Source of the DNA: Pseudomonadota bacterium
GTDB lineage: Bacteria; Pseudomonadota; Gammaproteobacteria; Burkholderiales; Rhodocyclaceae
DNA length: 64,000 nucleotides
Assembly (NCBI GenBank): GCA_018262195.1
Contig: JAGTRS010000006.1
Location: forward strand, 1 to 64,000
Reading direction: 5' to 3'
Shown: one piece after another, positions 16,124 to 25,025 of the stretch
Layout: the number at the start of each line of letters is the position of its first letter
Numbering within the stretch: the first letter of the stretch is position 1
Notes under the pieces: model-generated
Seen by the model: only the letters and a program-made list of their open reading frames with translations
What the model was told of the DNA's origin: nothing
Database searches by the model: none
Position numbers and translations under genes: made by a program

Positions 16124-17527
16124 TCAGATGACTTTGGAGTAGGTCGCCCGTTGGCGTCCGGCCCGCAGATAGCGGTCGAAGACCATGGAGATGATGCGCA
16201 CCAGCAAACGTCCGGGCGGCAGGACAGTGATCCACTCGCGATCAATCTTGAGCAAACCGGCCCGCTCCATCTCCTTCATGTCTTCCAATTCAGCCTCGAA
16301 ATACTGGCGGAAGTCGATCAGGTGGGCGCTTTCAATGCTCTCGATGGACAACTCGAAATGGCACATCAGCGCCTGGATGATAGAACGGCGCAGGATATCG
16401 TCGGCCGTCAGTTCGATGCCACGGAAGACAGGCAAGGTATCGGTATCCAGACGATCGTAGTACTCGTCTGCCGTCTTGACGTTCTGGTAGTAGGTGGGCC
16501 CGACCTTGCTGATCGACGAAATGCCGAAAGACAGCATGTCGCAATCGGCGTAAGTCGAATAACCCTGGAAATTGCGGTGCAGGCGGCCCTGACGCTGAGC
16601 AACCGCCAATTCGTCGTCCGGCTTGGCAAAGTGGTCCATACCGATGAAGACATAACCCGCATCGGTCAGCTTCTTGATCGCCAGTGCCAGAATCTGCAAC
16701 TTGGTATCGGCAGACGGCAGATCAGACTCGTTGATCCGGCGCTGCGGCTTGAACATGCTGGGCATGTGTGCATAATTGTAGATCGACAGGCGGTCAGGAT
16801 CCATCGCCAGAACGCGCTCCAGCGTCCGATTGAAACCCATCACCGTCTGGAACGGCAACCCGTAGATCAGATCGACCGAAACCGACTTGAAGCCATTGGC
16901 CCGGGCATCGCGGATCACACTGTAAGTTTCTTCCTCGCTCTGCACGCGGTTCACCGCGACCTGAACGCGCTCGTCGAAGTCCTGAACCCCGACGCTCATG
17001 CGGTTGAAACCGAGTTCGCCCAGCAAGGCAACCGTCGCCGTATCCACCTTGCGCGGATCGACTTCAATCGAATATTCACCGCCATCGAGCAGCTTGAAAT
17101 GCTTGCGTGTTTCGCCCATCAACTGGCGCATCTCGCTGTGCGACAGGAAAGTCGGCGTACCGCCACCCCAATGCAACTGGATGACCTCGTGCTCACCATC
17201 ACGACCTTCCAGCGCCGCCGCCTGAATATCAAGCTCCTTGGCCAGATACTTGAGGTATTTGCCGCTCCGCCCGTGATCTTTGGTAATGATCTTGTTACAG
17301 GCGCAGTAATAGCAAATAGTGTTACAGAACGGGATGTGGAAGTATAATGAGAGTGGCCGGCTGATCCCGCCAATGTTGCGTTTGCCAAGCCAAAGCTTGG
17401 CAGCATCGGAGTCGAATGCCTCGACAAAACGATCGGCCGTCGGATAAGACGTGTACCGGGGGCCGTTGACGTCAAAACGGCGAATGATCTGCGGATCGAA
17501 GACGAGGTTTTCAGTTGCGAAATTCAT
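16124..17527 (-). CDS. hemN: Oxygen-independent coproporphyrinogen III oxidase
   Basis: A radical-SAM enzyme of about 467 residues converting coproporphyrinogen III to protoporphyrinogen IX without oxygen. Visible motifs are GPRYTSYPTADRF, the cluster-binding C-x3-C-x2-C (F-C-N-T-I-C-Y-Y-C-A-C-N-K), WGGGTPTFL (SAM loop), IEVDPR, G-V-Q-D-F and IYGLPFQT. ATG at 17527 begins M-N-F-A-T-E-N-L-V-F, like relatives; ATG at 17539 is an alternative. Divergent from fnr, with an FNR box between them, so anaerobic induction is likely. Confidence 0.95.
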   Translation of the reverse strand: MNFATENLVFDPQIIRRFDVNGPRYTSYPTADRFVEAFDSDAAKLWLGKRNIGGISRPLSLYFHIPFCNTICYYCACNKIITKDHGRSGKYLKYLAKELDIQAAALEGRDGEHEVIQLHWGGGTPTFLSHSEMRQLMGETRKHFKLLDGGEYSIEVDPRKVDTATVALLGELGFNRMSVGVQDFDERVQVAVNRVQSEEETYSVIRDARANGFKSVSVDLIYGLPFQTVMGFNRTLERVLAMDPDRLSIYNYAHMPSMFKPQRRINESDLPSADTKLQILALAIKKLTDAGYVFIGMDHFAKPDDELAVAQRQGRLHRNFQGYSTYADCDMLSFGISSISKVGPTYYQNVKTADEYYDRLDTDTLPVFRGIELTADDILRRSIIQALMCHFELSIESIESAHLIDFRQYFEAELEDMKEMERAGLLKIDREWITVLPPGRLLVRIISMVFDRYLRAGRQRATYSKVI

Positions 17528-17581
17528 TAGGCAAGCCATCAAAAGTTGTTCGGATTATGTTCGGATGGCATGGTTTTGCTG

Positions 17582-17595
17582 TTGACTTGGATCAA
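17582..17595. promoter_or_regulatory. FNR box in the hemN-fnr divergent promoter
   Basis: TTGACTTGGATCAA matches the FNR/Anr consensus TTGAT-n4-ATCAA at 9 of 10 defined positions. It is 18 nt from the fnr ATG and about 55 nt from the hemN start. For fnr it would lie downstream of or over the promoter (autorepression); for hemN it lies at a distance compatible with activation. Confidence 0.85.
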
Positions 17596-17612
17596 GCTAA
17601 CGCAGGTTGCCA

Positions 17613-18356
17613 ATGGCACAAACACACCCATTAAATCAGGAAATCTCGCTGTCCGTCATCAAGACGGCCTGCTCGAACTGCAACCTGCGCGAACTGTGCC
17701 TGCCCTTCGGGCTCAGCATCGAGGAACTTGAGCGCCTCGACGACATGGTTTCCACCCGTCGCCGTATCAAGCGAGGCGACCACCTCTACCGCGCCGGTGA
17801 GGGTTTTGACGCCATTTACGCCATCCGCAGCGGCTTCTTCAAGACAGACGTGCTGCTCGAAGATGGCCGCGATCAGGTAACCGGTTTCCAGATGGCCGGC
17901 GAATTGCTCGGCCTCGACGGGATCAGCACCGAACACCACACCTGCAACGCGATCGCGCTCGAAGACAGCGAGATCTGCGCCATTCCGTTTTCCCGCCTTG
18001 AGGTACTGTCGCGGGAAATCCACACGCTGCAACACCACTTTCACAAAGTGATGAGCCGGGAAATCGTTCGCGACCATGGCGTAATGATGCTGCTCGGCAC
18101 CATGCGCGCCGAAGAGCGGCTGGCTGCCTTCCTGCTCAACCTGTCGCAGCGCTTCACTGCACGGGGTTTCTCGCACGCCGAGTTCTACCTGCGCATGACG
18201 CGTGAGGAAATCGGCAGCTATCTTGGCCTGAAACTGGAAACAGTGTCTCGAGCCTTCTCAAAGTTTCAGGAAGAAGGCTATATCGCCGTCCAGCAGAAGC
18301 ACATCCGGATTCTCAACGTCAATGGCCTGAAGGCCTTGATGAATCACCGTAGCTGA
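17613..18356 (+). CDS. fnr: FNR-type oxygen-sensing transcription factor
   Basis: A 247-residue CRP/FNR regulator. With ATG at 17613 (rather than TTG at 17607) the [4Fe-4S] ligands are C20, C23 and C29 (A-C-S-N-C-N-L-R-E-L-C) plus C111 (HHTCNAI), the FNR arrangement. A cNMP-like beta roll, dimer helix and HTH with the FNR-specific recognition helix follow (TREEIGSYLGLKLETVSRAFSKFQEEG, containing E-x2-S-R). It controls anaerobic respiration and heme genes. The preceding FNR box suggests autoregulation. The 3' end overlaps the convergent DUF302 gene by 13 nt. Confidence 0.95.
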   Translation: MAQTHPLNQEISLSVIKTACSNCNLRELCLPFGLSIEELERLDDMVSTRRRIKRGDHLYRAGEGFDAIYAIRSGFFKTDVLLEDGRDQVTGFQMAGELLGLDGISTEHHTCNAIALEDSEICAIPFSRLEVLSREIHTLQHHFHKVMSREIVRDHGVMMLLGTMRAEERLAAFLLNLSQRFTARGFSHAEFYLRMTREEIGSYLGLKLETVSRAFSKFQEEGYIAVQQKHIRILNVNGLKALMNHRS

Positions 18357-18868
18357 ACTGGCGCGACTGTCCATCCGAAGCGCGCCAGTTCAGCGGCCCG
18401 CGCGGTGATTCGCCGCAACAATTCCGATGCCTGTCGGCGGCTTGGCGTGCCATCGCCGGGCGAGCGGTATGCAAGCATGATTTCGGCAGTGCCAACCCGG
18501 CTGTACAGGGCAATCGACAGCGGGCACACCGCCAGTTGCTCGACCGCTTCCTGGACCATCTGCCAGGCCAGTGCACCGCTGCAGAACTGAACAATTTCTG
18601 CTTCGCGGAACGGTGTCATTGCTCCCTTGTGCCCGGTACCCTGCAACATCTGGTTGAATGGCAAGATGGCCCCGACAACCAGCCCCTCTCCCTCGATGAC
18701 CTCGACCAATGCATCGCGTGTTGCGGCGTAGCTGCTATTGGCAACCAGGTAGGTGATGACATCGCCTGCAGCCCATGCCGGCACTGCCGATGAAACACAG
18801 AGACACAGGATGCAAGCAAAAAAAGGGGGCACCCCGCAGGACGCCCCAAACAGATGTAAGAATGACAT
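18344..18868 (-). CDS. Exported DUF302 protein
   Basis: About 174 residues. A Cys-rich hydrophobic leader ends at A-W-A-A-G. The DUF302 pattern follows: YAATRDALVEVIEGEGLVVGAILPFNQMLQ, then REAEIVQFCSGALAWQMVQ, CPLSIALYSR and ILAYRSPGDG-like end residues. DUF302 proteins form small dimeric folds of unknown role, often with sulfur or respiratory genes. The start is uncertain: ATG at 18868 or 18901 would place a terminator-like hairpin inside the leader, and a GTG or other downstream start is possible. The 3' end overlaps the fnr end. Confidence 0.65.
   Translation of the reverse strand: MSFLHLFGASCGVPPFFACILCLCVSSAVPAWAAGDVITYLVANSSYAATRDALVEVIEGEGLVVGAILPFNQMLQGTGHKGAMTPFREAEIVQFCSGALAWQMVQEAVEQLAVCPLSIALYSRVGTAEIMLAYRSPGDGTPSRRQASELLRRITARAAELARFGWTVAPVQLR
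18817..18848 (-). terminator. Possible terminator downstream of the porin, inside the DUF302 leader
   Basis: Read leftward, GGGGC and GCCCC arms with an internal GC-rich loop are followed by seven T. It lies about 90 nt after the porin stop, so it may end porin transcription. It also overlaps codons of the DUF302 signal peptide. Confidence 0.5.
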
Positions 18869-18935
18869 CTGACGCAAGAATAACTCCTGAACGAGGAGCA
18901 TCTACAACGATGCCCCCGTAATCCAGCCAAATGAT

Positions 18936-20096
18936 TTAGAAGGCGTGCTTTATACCCATAGCAAAGCCATTGACGCCCGTACCGGAAAGCCCGGCCGAAT
19001 TGCCCATCGGGTTAATCGTGAAAGAAGCGTTGCGCTCATTCTTGATATGCGCGTAATCGGCGTACAGTTCTGTACGCTTAGACAGCGCATAGCGGGCACC
19101 GATTGCCCACTTGCTGGCATCGGCTTCGCTGAGTGTCTTGTCCTTGACCTGGCCGTAGCTAGCAAGAAGCTTGGCCTTGCCAACCGGCACAGTAGCGCCG
19201 ACAAACCAGTTGCGGCGATCATACTCTTGCCCGGCCGCCAGTCCGCCCAGATTCTGCAAACCGGCGGTAGTGGCATCAAGATCGATATTGCCGCCAATCA
19301 GCGAGTTCTGCTGCCCCTTGATCACATCGTAAACACCACCGATCTTGACGACGCCGAAATCGTAGGATACGCCACCGGTAGCCACATACAGACGGCTATC
19401 CGATAGACCTGCCGCCTTGGTGGTTTCATAGTCCAAATCAACGCTCAAGGGGCCATTGGCGTAGATCAGGTTTACGGAGAACAAGCGGTCGTCGGCATTG
19501 CTGCTGCCGGTAATGGGGCTCACACCATTGGTATGAACGCCTTTCAGACTGCCTTCGTTGCCCTGGGTATTGGTGGCAGTCGCCAGAATCAGCGTAAAGC
19601 CGTTCCAGGCGGGAGAGATGTAGGCGATGGCGTTGGCCGCACGGTCGTACTGGGTGGTCATCGAGGCGAAATTGCCGACCGAGTAGTTGGTGAACGGGTT
19701 GTACTTGCCATAAATCCCGTATCGCAGGCCATCAAGATAACCGGCAACGACAGTACCGAACCCACCGGTCAGGCCAACGTAAGAGTGACCAGCCTGGTTC
19801 AGGCCACCGCCAGTGTCGGGATTAAAACGATATTGGATATCGAACAGAGCCTTTAGGCCATTTCCGAGATCTTCAACGCCCTTGAAGCCCAAGTGACTGA
19901 AGGATGCGGCTTGACCGGTGAAATTGCGAGCCTGGTTGGTCGTACCCACGTTGCCGCTGGCCGGCACGGCGCCGTTGCTGCCGCTGGTAGTCATCAATCC
20001 CATATCAATGTTGCCGTAGATGGTCACGTTGGATTGGCCAAAGGCAGCGCCGGAAGTGGCAGCGGCGATAGCCAGGGCGATAATTTTCTTCTGCAT
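18936..20096 (-). CDS. General porin (Neisseria/Burkholderia type)
   Basis: A 386-residue outer-membrane trimeric porin. The start at 20096 gives a standard signal peptide (MQKKIIALAIAAATSGAAFGQ) before S-N-V-T-I-Y-G-N-I-D-M-G. Typical 16-strand barrel features follow: SHLGFKGVEDLGNGLKALFDIQYRF, LTGGFGTVVAGYLDG, YALSKRTELYADYAHIKN, and terminal Phe (GIKHAF). It admits small polar solutes and anions. A 320-bp AT-rich region upstream suggests a strong, regulated promoter. Monocistronic, with a possible terminator at about 18830. Confidence 0.93.
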   Translation of the reverse strand: MQKKIIALAIAAATSGAAFGQSNVTIYGNIDMGLMTTSGSNGAVPASGNVGTTNQARNFTGQAASFSHLGFKGVEDLGNGLKALFDIQYRFNPDTGGGLNQAGHSYVGLTGGFGTVVAGYLDGLRYGIYGKYNPFTNYSVGNFASMTTQYDRAANAIAYISPAWNGFTLILATATNTQGNEGSLKGVHTNGVSPITGSSNADDRLFSVNLIYANGPLSVDLDYETTKAAGLSDSRLYVATGGVSYDFGVVKIGGVYDVIKGQQNSLIGGNIDLDATTAGLQNLGGLAAGQEYDRRNWFVGATVPVGKAKLLASYGQVKDKTLSEADASKWAIGARYALSKRTELYADYAHIKNERNASFTINPMGNSAGLSGTGVNGFAMGIKHAF

Positions 20097-20381
20097 GAAT
20101 TGTCTCCAGATATTTATACCGAAATACGCCCAACCCCCTCGGGCGCGGCGACTTCCCCCCAAGCACCGCAAGCGGCGGCAGCAAGGATGCACATCTATTG
20201 CGAAGCTCATGCCAGGGCGAGAAAAACGTCACAAATAAAACTAACCGATTGATATAAATAAGTTTTATACGTAGCCAACGGAAACACCTAAAAAATCCCG
20301 AACAACCGAATGCTCATTATTTGGACAGCACATGACCTATTGCCCCAAAAAACAACACCCAAAACGGCAGACAATAAAATG
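20097..20381. other. Porin upstream region, no gene seen
   Basis: AT-rich region between the porin start and the hairpin of the next gene. It contains no plausible short gene. It must carry the porin promoter; several A/T runs (about 20230-20380) are the only visible structure. Confidence 0.5.
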
Positions 20382-20400
20382 CCCGGCACACAGCCGGGCA
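20370..20400 (-). terminator. Terminator of the TonB receptor gene
   Basis: Leftward, GCCCGGC and GCCGGGC form a perfect 7-bp stem with a 5-nt loop, followed by ATTTTATTG. It lies 20 nt after the receptor stop at 20420. Confidence 0.8.
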
Positions 20401-20419
20401 AGTTGGGACATGAGGTAAT

Positions 20420-22576
20420 TCAGAAAACGTAGCGGGCACTGACCCCGGCCAACCAGCTCCGTCCCGGCGCCGATTCATAGAAGCGACTGTTGCTGTCGCC
20501 GACGATCACCGAACCGACGTACTGGCGGTCGAAAATATTGTCGAAGCGCAGGAAGCCACGCAGGCTGAGCGGGCCGTATTTGCGATCGATGCCGACGCGC
20601 AGGTTGGCGATGGCATAGCCCGGCGCTGCTTTCTGGAGGTTGCTGTCCTCGACATAGACCTTGCTGCGGATGATGCCTTCGACCGCGGCGTGGAAGCCGG
20701 TCGGCTGATGTTTCCAGGCCACTTCGCCAAACAGGTTCTGGGCGGCAACACCCGGCAGGCGGCTACCGGCACTGACCGCACCGGTCGAGGTGGTGAATCG
20801 CTCGGCGTAATGGGCATCAAGGTAGGTATAGGCCAGGCGACTGCTCAATTGCTCCGCCCAGCGCGTATCGAATGCCATCTCCAGACCGCGCCGCTCTGTC
20901 TTGCCAGCGTTCTGGTAGGCCGTCCGGCCACCACTGCTCGACAGCACTACCAGTTCATCCTGGGTCTTGATCTCGAACAGCGCCACATCGAGGCGGCTGG
21001 CAGCGCCGAGCATGGCCTTGAGGCCAGTTTCGTAGTGCATGCTGGTTGCCGGCTTCAGCGAGAAATTGAACGAGCCGCCGCCATCCGAATAAAACATCTC
21101 GTTGAAGGTCGGAGCCTCGAAGCCGCGCGCCGCACTGGCGTAGAAATTGACGCTGTCAGTCAGGCGGTAGAGGGCAGCGACGGTCGGCGTGGTCTTTTCA
21201 TAGCTAATGCGACCGCTGTCGTCGCCGTTGCCGGTCACCATGTAGCGGTCATCCACCTTGAAGGCGATGCGGCTATGACGCAGGCCGCCGCTGAAGGTCC
21301 AGCGCTCGCCCTGCCATTCGGCCTGAGCGTACTGATCGAAGGTCGCAACGCGATCCTCCTCGTTGCGTCGCAGGCGCCCCGTCACACCGCAAAGGTTGGC
21401 AATACAGTTGGCCGGCACACCACTACCGACAAAGTTCTCGTAGCCTTGCCGATCATCGGTGGCCTGCTCATAGTCAAAACCGACCGTGGTCGTCAGGCGA
21501 CCACCGGCCAGCCCGAAACGCCCGGTCCAGCGACCGGACAAACCGGCAAATTCGCGGTCGAAGTCGATGATGCCGCCGGACTGCTTGGCAGGCGCCTGCG
21601 CTCCGACCGGGATCGACTGGTATTGAGTGGTCGAGCGCTGCCCGGCATAGGCCGAAACCTGCACGGTGTGATCTCCAAAGCGATGCTCGTAGCTGATTCC
21701 CCCCTGCGCGTGGTCGATACTCTTGCGGGTGTCGTAAGCCAGCGCCGGGTAGTTGTTGCGAGCAGCATCCCAGGCCACACCACGCGGATTGGCCTGAAAC
21801 TCCTTCCACTGCAGGCCTTGCGGGTCCTGTGCATCCTGCCGGAAGGTGTTGGCAAGCAGCGTCAGCTTGCCATCCTGGCTCGGCCGGAAGGTGAGCTTGG
21901 CCATGGTCTGGTCGCGTTCGGCAGCACTGTGGTCGCGGTAGCCATCGGTCGCAAAACGCGAAGCATCGATGACGTAACCAATGCCCCCTGCCTCGCCTTG
22001 GGCGCTGATGTCGCTTTTCCAGGTGCCATAGCTGCCGGCGGCGAAGCTGCCTTCGACACTGGGCGCCCCCTTGCCATCCGGCGTGAACATCTGGATCACG
22101 CCGCCAGCATGGTTGCCGTAGATGGCCGACATCGGCCCGCGCATGACTTCGATCCGCTCGGCCCGGTCAAGATTGAAGGTGGCCGCCTGCCCCTGCCCAT
22201 CGGGCATCGAGGCCGGAATGCCGTCGCTGACCAGGCGAATACCTCGCACGCCAAAGGCCGAACGAGCGCCGAAACCGCGCGAGGAAATCTGAAGATCCTG
22301 CGCGTAGTTCTGACGGTTCTGCACCGTAACACCGGGCACCGAGGCAAGTGCTTCGGAAACATTGACCCGAGCCTGATCAGCGCCGATTCTGGCGGCATCA
22401 ACGACATCGACTGCGGCCGGCAGGTCGAAGCTATTGTGCTCGACGCGGCTGCCAGTCACGACGACCGAGTCCAGTGTCAGCGCAGCATCGGCCATGGCAA
22501 GACCGGAAAAAGCTGCGGCCAGCAGGCTGACAAGATGGCAAGGCCGGGCAAGTCGGGAAGGAAGGTGCTTTGTCAT
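20420..22576 (-). CDS. TonB-dependent receptor, substrate unknown
   Basis: A 718-residue outer-membrane receptor. The signal peptide ends near LAMADA, then LDSVVVTGSR (TonB box region). The plug follows: VNVSEALASVPGVTVQNRQNYAQDLQISSRGFGARSAFGVRGIRLVSDGIPASMPDGQG, then IEVMRGPMSAIYGNHAGGVIQMFT. The barrel ends in R-Y-V-F. The plug style (Q-D-L-Q-I-S-S-R-G-F) is that of FecA/OprC-like receptors rather than siderophore-only types. No ABC transporter or TonB gene is adjacent. A terminator follows at 20370-20400. It is separated from the tRNAs by a 250-bp region. Confidence 0.85.
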   Translation of the reverse strand: MTKHLPSRLARPCHLVSLLAAAFSGLAMADAALTLDSVVVTGSRVEHNSFDLPAAVDVVDAARIGADQARVNVSEALASVPGVTVQNRQNYAQDLQISSRGFGARSAFGVRGIRLVSDGIPASMPDGQGQAATFNLDRAERIEVMRGPMSAIYGNHAGGVIQMFTPDGKGAPSVEGSFAAGSYGTWKSDISAQGEAGGIGYVIDASRFATDGYRDHSAAERDQTMAKLTFRPSQDGKLTLLANTFRQDAQDPQGLQWKEFQANPRGVAWDAARNNYPALAYDTRKSIDHAQGGISYEHRFGDHTVQVSAYAGQRSTTQYQSIPVGAQAPAKQSGGIIDFDREFAGLSGRWTGRFGLAGGRLTTTVGFDYEQATDDRQGYENFVGSGVPANCIANLCGVTGRLRRNEEDRVATFDQYAQAEWQGERWTFSGGLRHSRIAFKVDDRYMVTGNGDDSGRISYEKTTPTVAALYRLTDSVNFYASAARGFEAPTFNEMFYSDGGGSFNFSLKPATSMHYETGLKAMLGAASRLDVALFEIKTQDELVVLSSSGGRTAYQNAGKTERRGLEMAFDTRWAEQLSSRLAYTYLDAHYAERFTTSTGAVSAGSRLPGVAAQNLFGEVAWKHQPTGFHAAVEGIIRSKVYVEDSNLQKAAPGYAIANLRVGIDRKYGPLSLRGFLRFDNIFDRQYVGSVIVGDSNSRFYESAPGRSWLAGVSARYVF

Positions 22577-22750
22577 TTTGTCTCCTGGATAAGCGAGGCA
22601 ACCCCTCAGTTGCCGTGGAGACCATTATTCTCAAACGTCGGGCCCGGCACATCGTGACAATCGCCCGAGTTGCCTACAGAAAATCATTAGAACAAAAGCA
22701 GCAGGCAACGATCCGGATTCCTTGTTGCCAGGAGGCGCTCGGCCAGGGCC

Positions 22751-22790
22751 TGAAAAACAAAAGGCCCACTCCGAAGAATGGGCCTTTTGG
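22751..22790 (-). terminator. Terminator of the tRNA-Asn/tRNA-Gly unit
   Basis: Leftward, AAAAGGCCCA and TGGGCCTTTT form a perfect 10-bp stem with a 10-nt loop, followed by GTTTTTC. It lies about 44 nt downstream of the tRNA-Gly 3' end. Confidence 0.85.
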
Positions 22791-22831
22791 CAGCATCGAC
22801 GACGATGAAGAATCGTCGCCAACGCGATGTC

Positions 22832-22907
22832 TGGAGCGGCAGAAGAGTCTCGAACTCTCGACCTCAACCTTGGCAAGGTTGCGCTCTACCAACTGAGCTA
22901 CTGCCGC
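22832..22907 (-). tRNA. tRNA-Gly(GCC)
   Basis: A 76-nt cloverleaf read leftward. The acceptor GCGGCAG pairs with CTGCCGC, discriminator U and encoded CCA follow. D-arm TAGCTCAGTTGGTAGAGC. The anticodon loop CTTGCCAAG gives anticodon GCC. The T-arm GAGAGTTCGAGACTCTT has the conserved TTCGA. Four nt separate it from the upstream tRNA-Asn, so both are processed from one transcript. Confidence 0.97.
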
Positions 22908-22911
22908 TTTT

Positions 22912-22987
22912 TGGCTCCCCGACCTGGGCTCGAACCAGGGACCTACGGATTAACAGTCCGGCGCTCTACCGACTGAGCTATCGAGGA
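22912..22987 (-). tRNA. tRNA-Asn(GTT)
   Basis: A 76-nt cloverleaf read leftward. The acceptor TCCTCGA pairs with TCGGGGA (wobble pairs), followed by G and CCA. D-arm TAGCTCAGTCGGTAGAGC. Anticodon loop CTGTTAATC gives GTT. The T-arm CCTGGTTCGAGCCCAGG is canonical. First gene of the two-tRNA unit. Confidence 0.97.
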
Positions 22988-23089
22988 AAAGGCGCGCATT
23001 ATAAATCGCTCTCGCAGCTTTGCAAGCCCCCAAGGTGAACAAAGTCATACTCGTTCGCCTGGGGTGAATCTTGCGAGTCAGCTTTCAGT

Positions 23090-23788
23090 CTATTCCGGCT
23101 GGTGCTGTTTCAATTTCGGCACGCTGGGAATGCGTATGCGCTTCCCTTCGACCACAATCAGGCCAAGCGAACTCAATTCGTGCAGGATGCGCGAAAAATG
23201 CTCCTGGGTCAGATTGAGGCGGGAGGCGATCACCCCCTTGGTCACCGGCAGTTCAATCACGACATTCTCGGCGCTGAGCTGACTTTCGGGCAGCGCATGC
23301 ATGAGATAGCCGATCACGCGCTGCGTTCCGGAATGCAATGAGTAGGACTCGACATCGTTCATCAGCTGATGCAGGCGCCTGGCCATGCCGGCCAGCATTT
23401 TCCGGACGAAGCCGTGGTCGTTCTCCAGTTCTTCGTCGATCGCCGACTTTGAAACATGCAGCACCAGCGAATCGTTCAGGGCCTGAGCGAACAGAAAATA
23501 AGACTTGCCCATCAGCATGATGGCCTCGCCGAAACTCTGCCCCGGCTGGATGATTTCGACGACTTTCTCAGCCCCTTGCGGAGACGAAATAGCCAGCTTG
23601 ATCTGCCCGTAAACCAGCACATGGAATCCGTTGCAAGGGTCGCCCGGATGGAACAGGGTGCCCCCCTTGCTGATACGCAGCTCGCGCGTGCTTTTGGCCA
23701 TTCTGCTGAGTTCTTCCGGCGAAAGCCCTTCAAACAAGGGAATGCGACTCAAAAGATTTTCAATCTGCATCGGCTGGTGGTCCTGCAC
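23090..23788 (-). CDS. CRP/FNR-family regulator, DNR-like
   Basis: A 232-residue regulator without the N-terminal FNR cysteines, so not an [4Fe-4S] sensor. The beta-roll region (about 20-125: IPLFEGLSPEELSRMAKSTRELRISKGGTLFHPGD, GEAIMLMGKSY) is followed by a dimer helix and a C-terminal HTH (VTKGVIASRLNLTQEHFSRILHELSSLGLI) with an S-R recognition helix. The pattern fits the DNR/NNR branch that responds to NO in denitrifiers, but no nitrogen-oxide gene is in the window. An FNR-type box 62 nt upstream suggests control by FNR or itself. Confidence 0.8.
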   Translation of the reverse strand: MQDHQPMQIENLLSRIPLFEGLSPEELSRMAKSTRELRISKGGTLFHPGDPCNGFHVLVYGQIKLAISSPQGAEKVVEIIQPGQSFGEAIMLMGKSYFLFAQALNDSLVLHVSKSAIDEELENDHGFVRKMLAGMARRLHQLMNDVESYSLHSGTQRVIGYLMHALPESQLSAENVVIELPVTKGVIASRLNLTQEHFSRILHELSSLGLIVVEGKRIRIPSVPKLKQHQPE

Positions 23789-23850
23789 GCTTCATCCTTC
23801 TCTAGGAATTTCAACAATCCAACGGGATTGGTTCTCGGGCATTGTGACTT

Positions 23851-23864
23851 TTGATATGAGTCAA
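23851..23864. promoter_or_regulatory. FNR/DNR-type box upstream of the DNR-like gene
   Basis: TTGATATGAGTCAA matches TTGAT-n4-ATCAA at 9 of 10 defined positions. It is centred about 70 nt upstream of the regulator start, between it and the DsbA-like gene on the same strand. This is a typical activation distance for an FNR-class promoter. Confidence 0.8.
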
Positions 23865-23899
23865 ATCAAGCAATGGGACTGCAAAAGGCATGGAAACGC

Positions 23900-24553
23900 T
23901 TATTTCAAGGATTCAGCCGCCAGCACTTCAAGGATAGCCCTGGCCAGCACCGACGGGTCTTCGGCACCGACGACCACCATTTTCCGGTCCACGACAAACG
24001 TCGGCACCATCGAGATGCCGGCAGCGCGCACTTCCGCTTCCATCTCCCGCACGGTATCGACATCTTCAGAGGACGCCAGGTAATCGGCGATCGTTGCCGC
24101 CGGATAACCGCATTCAGCCGCAATGCTGACCAGAACGCTAGGATCGCCAACCGGCTCGCCCCGCTGGAACTGGGCGACGAACAGGCGCTCGACCAATTGC
24201 GATGCATCGCCGCGCTGTTGCGCCCAGTGGATCAGGCGATGCGCCTGCAAGGTGTTGGCTCGTCGCGCGATCTTTTCAAAGGCGTATTCGAGGCCATAGG
24301 GCCGCCCGGCGGCGCGGACCCGCTCGAACAGCGCTTCGACCGGCGCTCGGCCGCCAAATTTCTTTTCGAGAAACGGCAGGTAGGGCTCACCCTCCGGTGG
24401 TGTATTCGGGTTGAGGAAAAACGGCCGCCAGCGTTTCTCGCAGACGAAACCCGGAACTTCCTGGCGCACCAGCGCGATGGCGGCATCGAGCCGGCGCAGT
24501 CCGATAAAGCACCATGGGCAAACCACATCCGAAACGATTTCGATTGTCAGCAT
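23900..24553 (-). CDS. FrnE/DsbA-family oxidoreductase
   Basis: A 217-residue thioredoxin-fold protein. The start at 24553 begins M-L-T-I-E-I-V-S-D-V-V and has no signal peptide, so it is cytoplasmic. The redox motif is C-P-W-C (residues about 12-15). The helical insertion follows, then the cis-Pro loop G-I-S-M-V-P-T-F-V-V. This is the DsbA-like/2-hydroxychromene-2-carboxylate isomerase-related subfamily (FrnE). It probably handles thiol/disulfide or isomerisation of a small substrate. A longer upstream frame (to 24745) is unsupported. Located upstream of the DNR-like gene. Confidence 0.88.
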   Translation of the reverse strand: MLTIEIVSDVVCPWCFIGLRRLDAAIALVRQEVPGFVCEKRWRPFFLNPNTPPEGEPYLPFLEKKFGGRAPVEALFERVRAAGRPYGLEYAFEKIARRANTLQAHRLIHWAQQRGDASQLVERLFVAQFQRGEPVGDPSVLVSIAAECGYPAATIADYLASSEDVDTVREMEAEVRAAGISMVPTFVVDRKMVVVGAEDPSVLARAILEVLAAESLK

Positions 24554-24645
24554 CAACCTGCTTCCGGTCGCTGCAACGTGGCACCGCACGACAGCAACCC
24601 TCCTGTTCGAGTGAAAACGCTGCCTGAATGGCCACTCCGGCCCAC

Positions 24646-24852
24646 CTAGACGGCACCTTGGGGTGCGTTGAGCGGCATCAGCGAACGGGCCGACACGATC
24701 AGTCGCTTTCGGCATCCCTCGCCGATCTTGCGCTCGACTTCCCACATGGGAAGACCTTTGACCACGCCAATTAGTTCGATCGCGGTCACGACATCACCCA
24801 GCTTGATGCAGAGGTACTCTGCGCCACGTTCAATGGAAGACTTCACTTTCAT
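24646..24852 (-). CDS. Small hypothetical protein
   Basis: A 68-residue protein. AGGAGAT lies just upstream of the ATG, which supports translation. No recognisable motif: mixed charged and hydrophobic (GDVVTAIELIGVVKGLPMWEVERKIGEGCRKRLIVSARSL), one Cys, no TM segment or signal. Function unknown. It precedes the FrnE-like gene by about 90 nt on the same strand. Confidence 0.5.
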   Translation of the reverse strand: MKVKSSIERGAEYLCIKLGDVVTAIELIGVVKGLPMWEVERKIGEGCRKRLIVSARSLMPLNAPQGAV

Positions 24853-25025
24853 TTGGCCAAATCTCCTGTGGGGTCGACAAGTAACCCATCCTACTGAAGT
24901 GCCGCGCCGATAGAAGCGTACAAATTCACAAACACACTTCGATAAAACCGAAGGACTCGATTGCCGTGTTGCGCCCGAGTTGGCGAACCGGGCGATCGGA
25001 AATTTCTGACTGGTGTGGCGCTGAC

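Noticed and set aside
20690-22657. A 655-codon open frame antisense to the second TonB receptor
   Set aside because: No motif, no RBS; the receptor on the other strand is complete.
22831-22990. tRNA genes as an integration site
   Set aside because: No partial tRNA 3' duplicate was noticed elsewhere in the window and the flanks are ordinary chromosomal genes.
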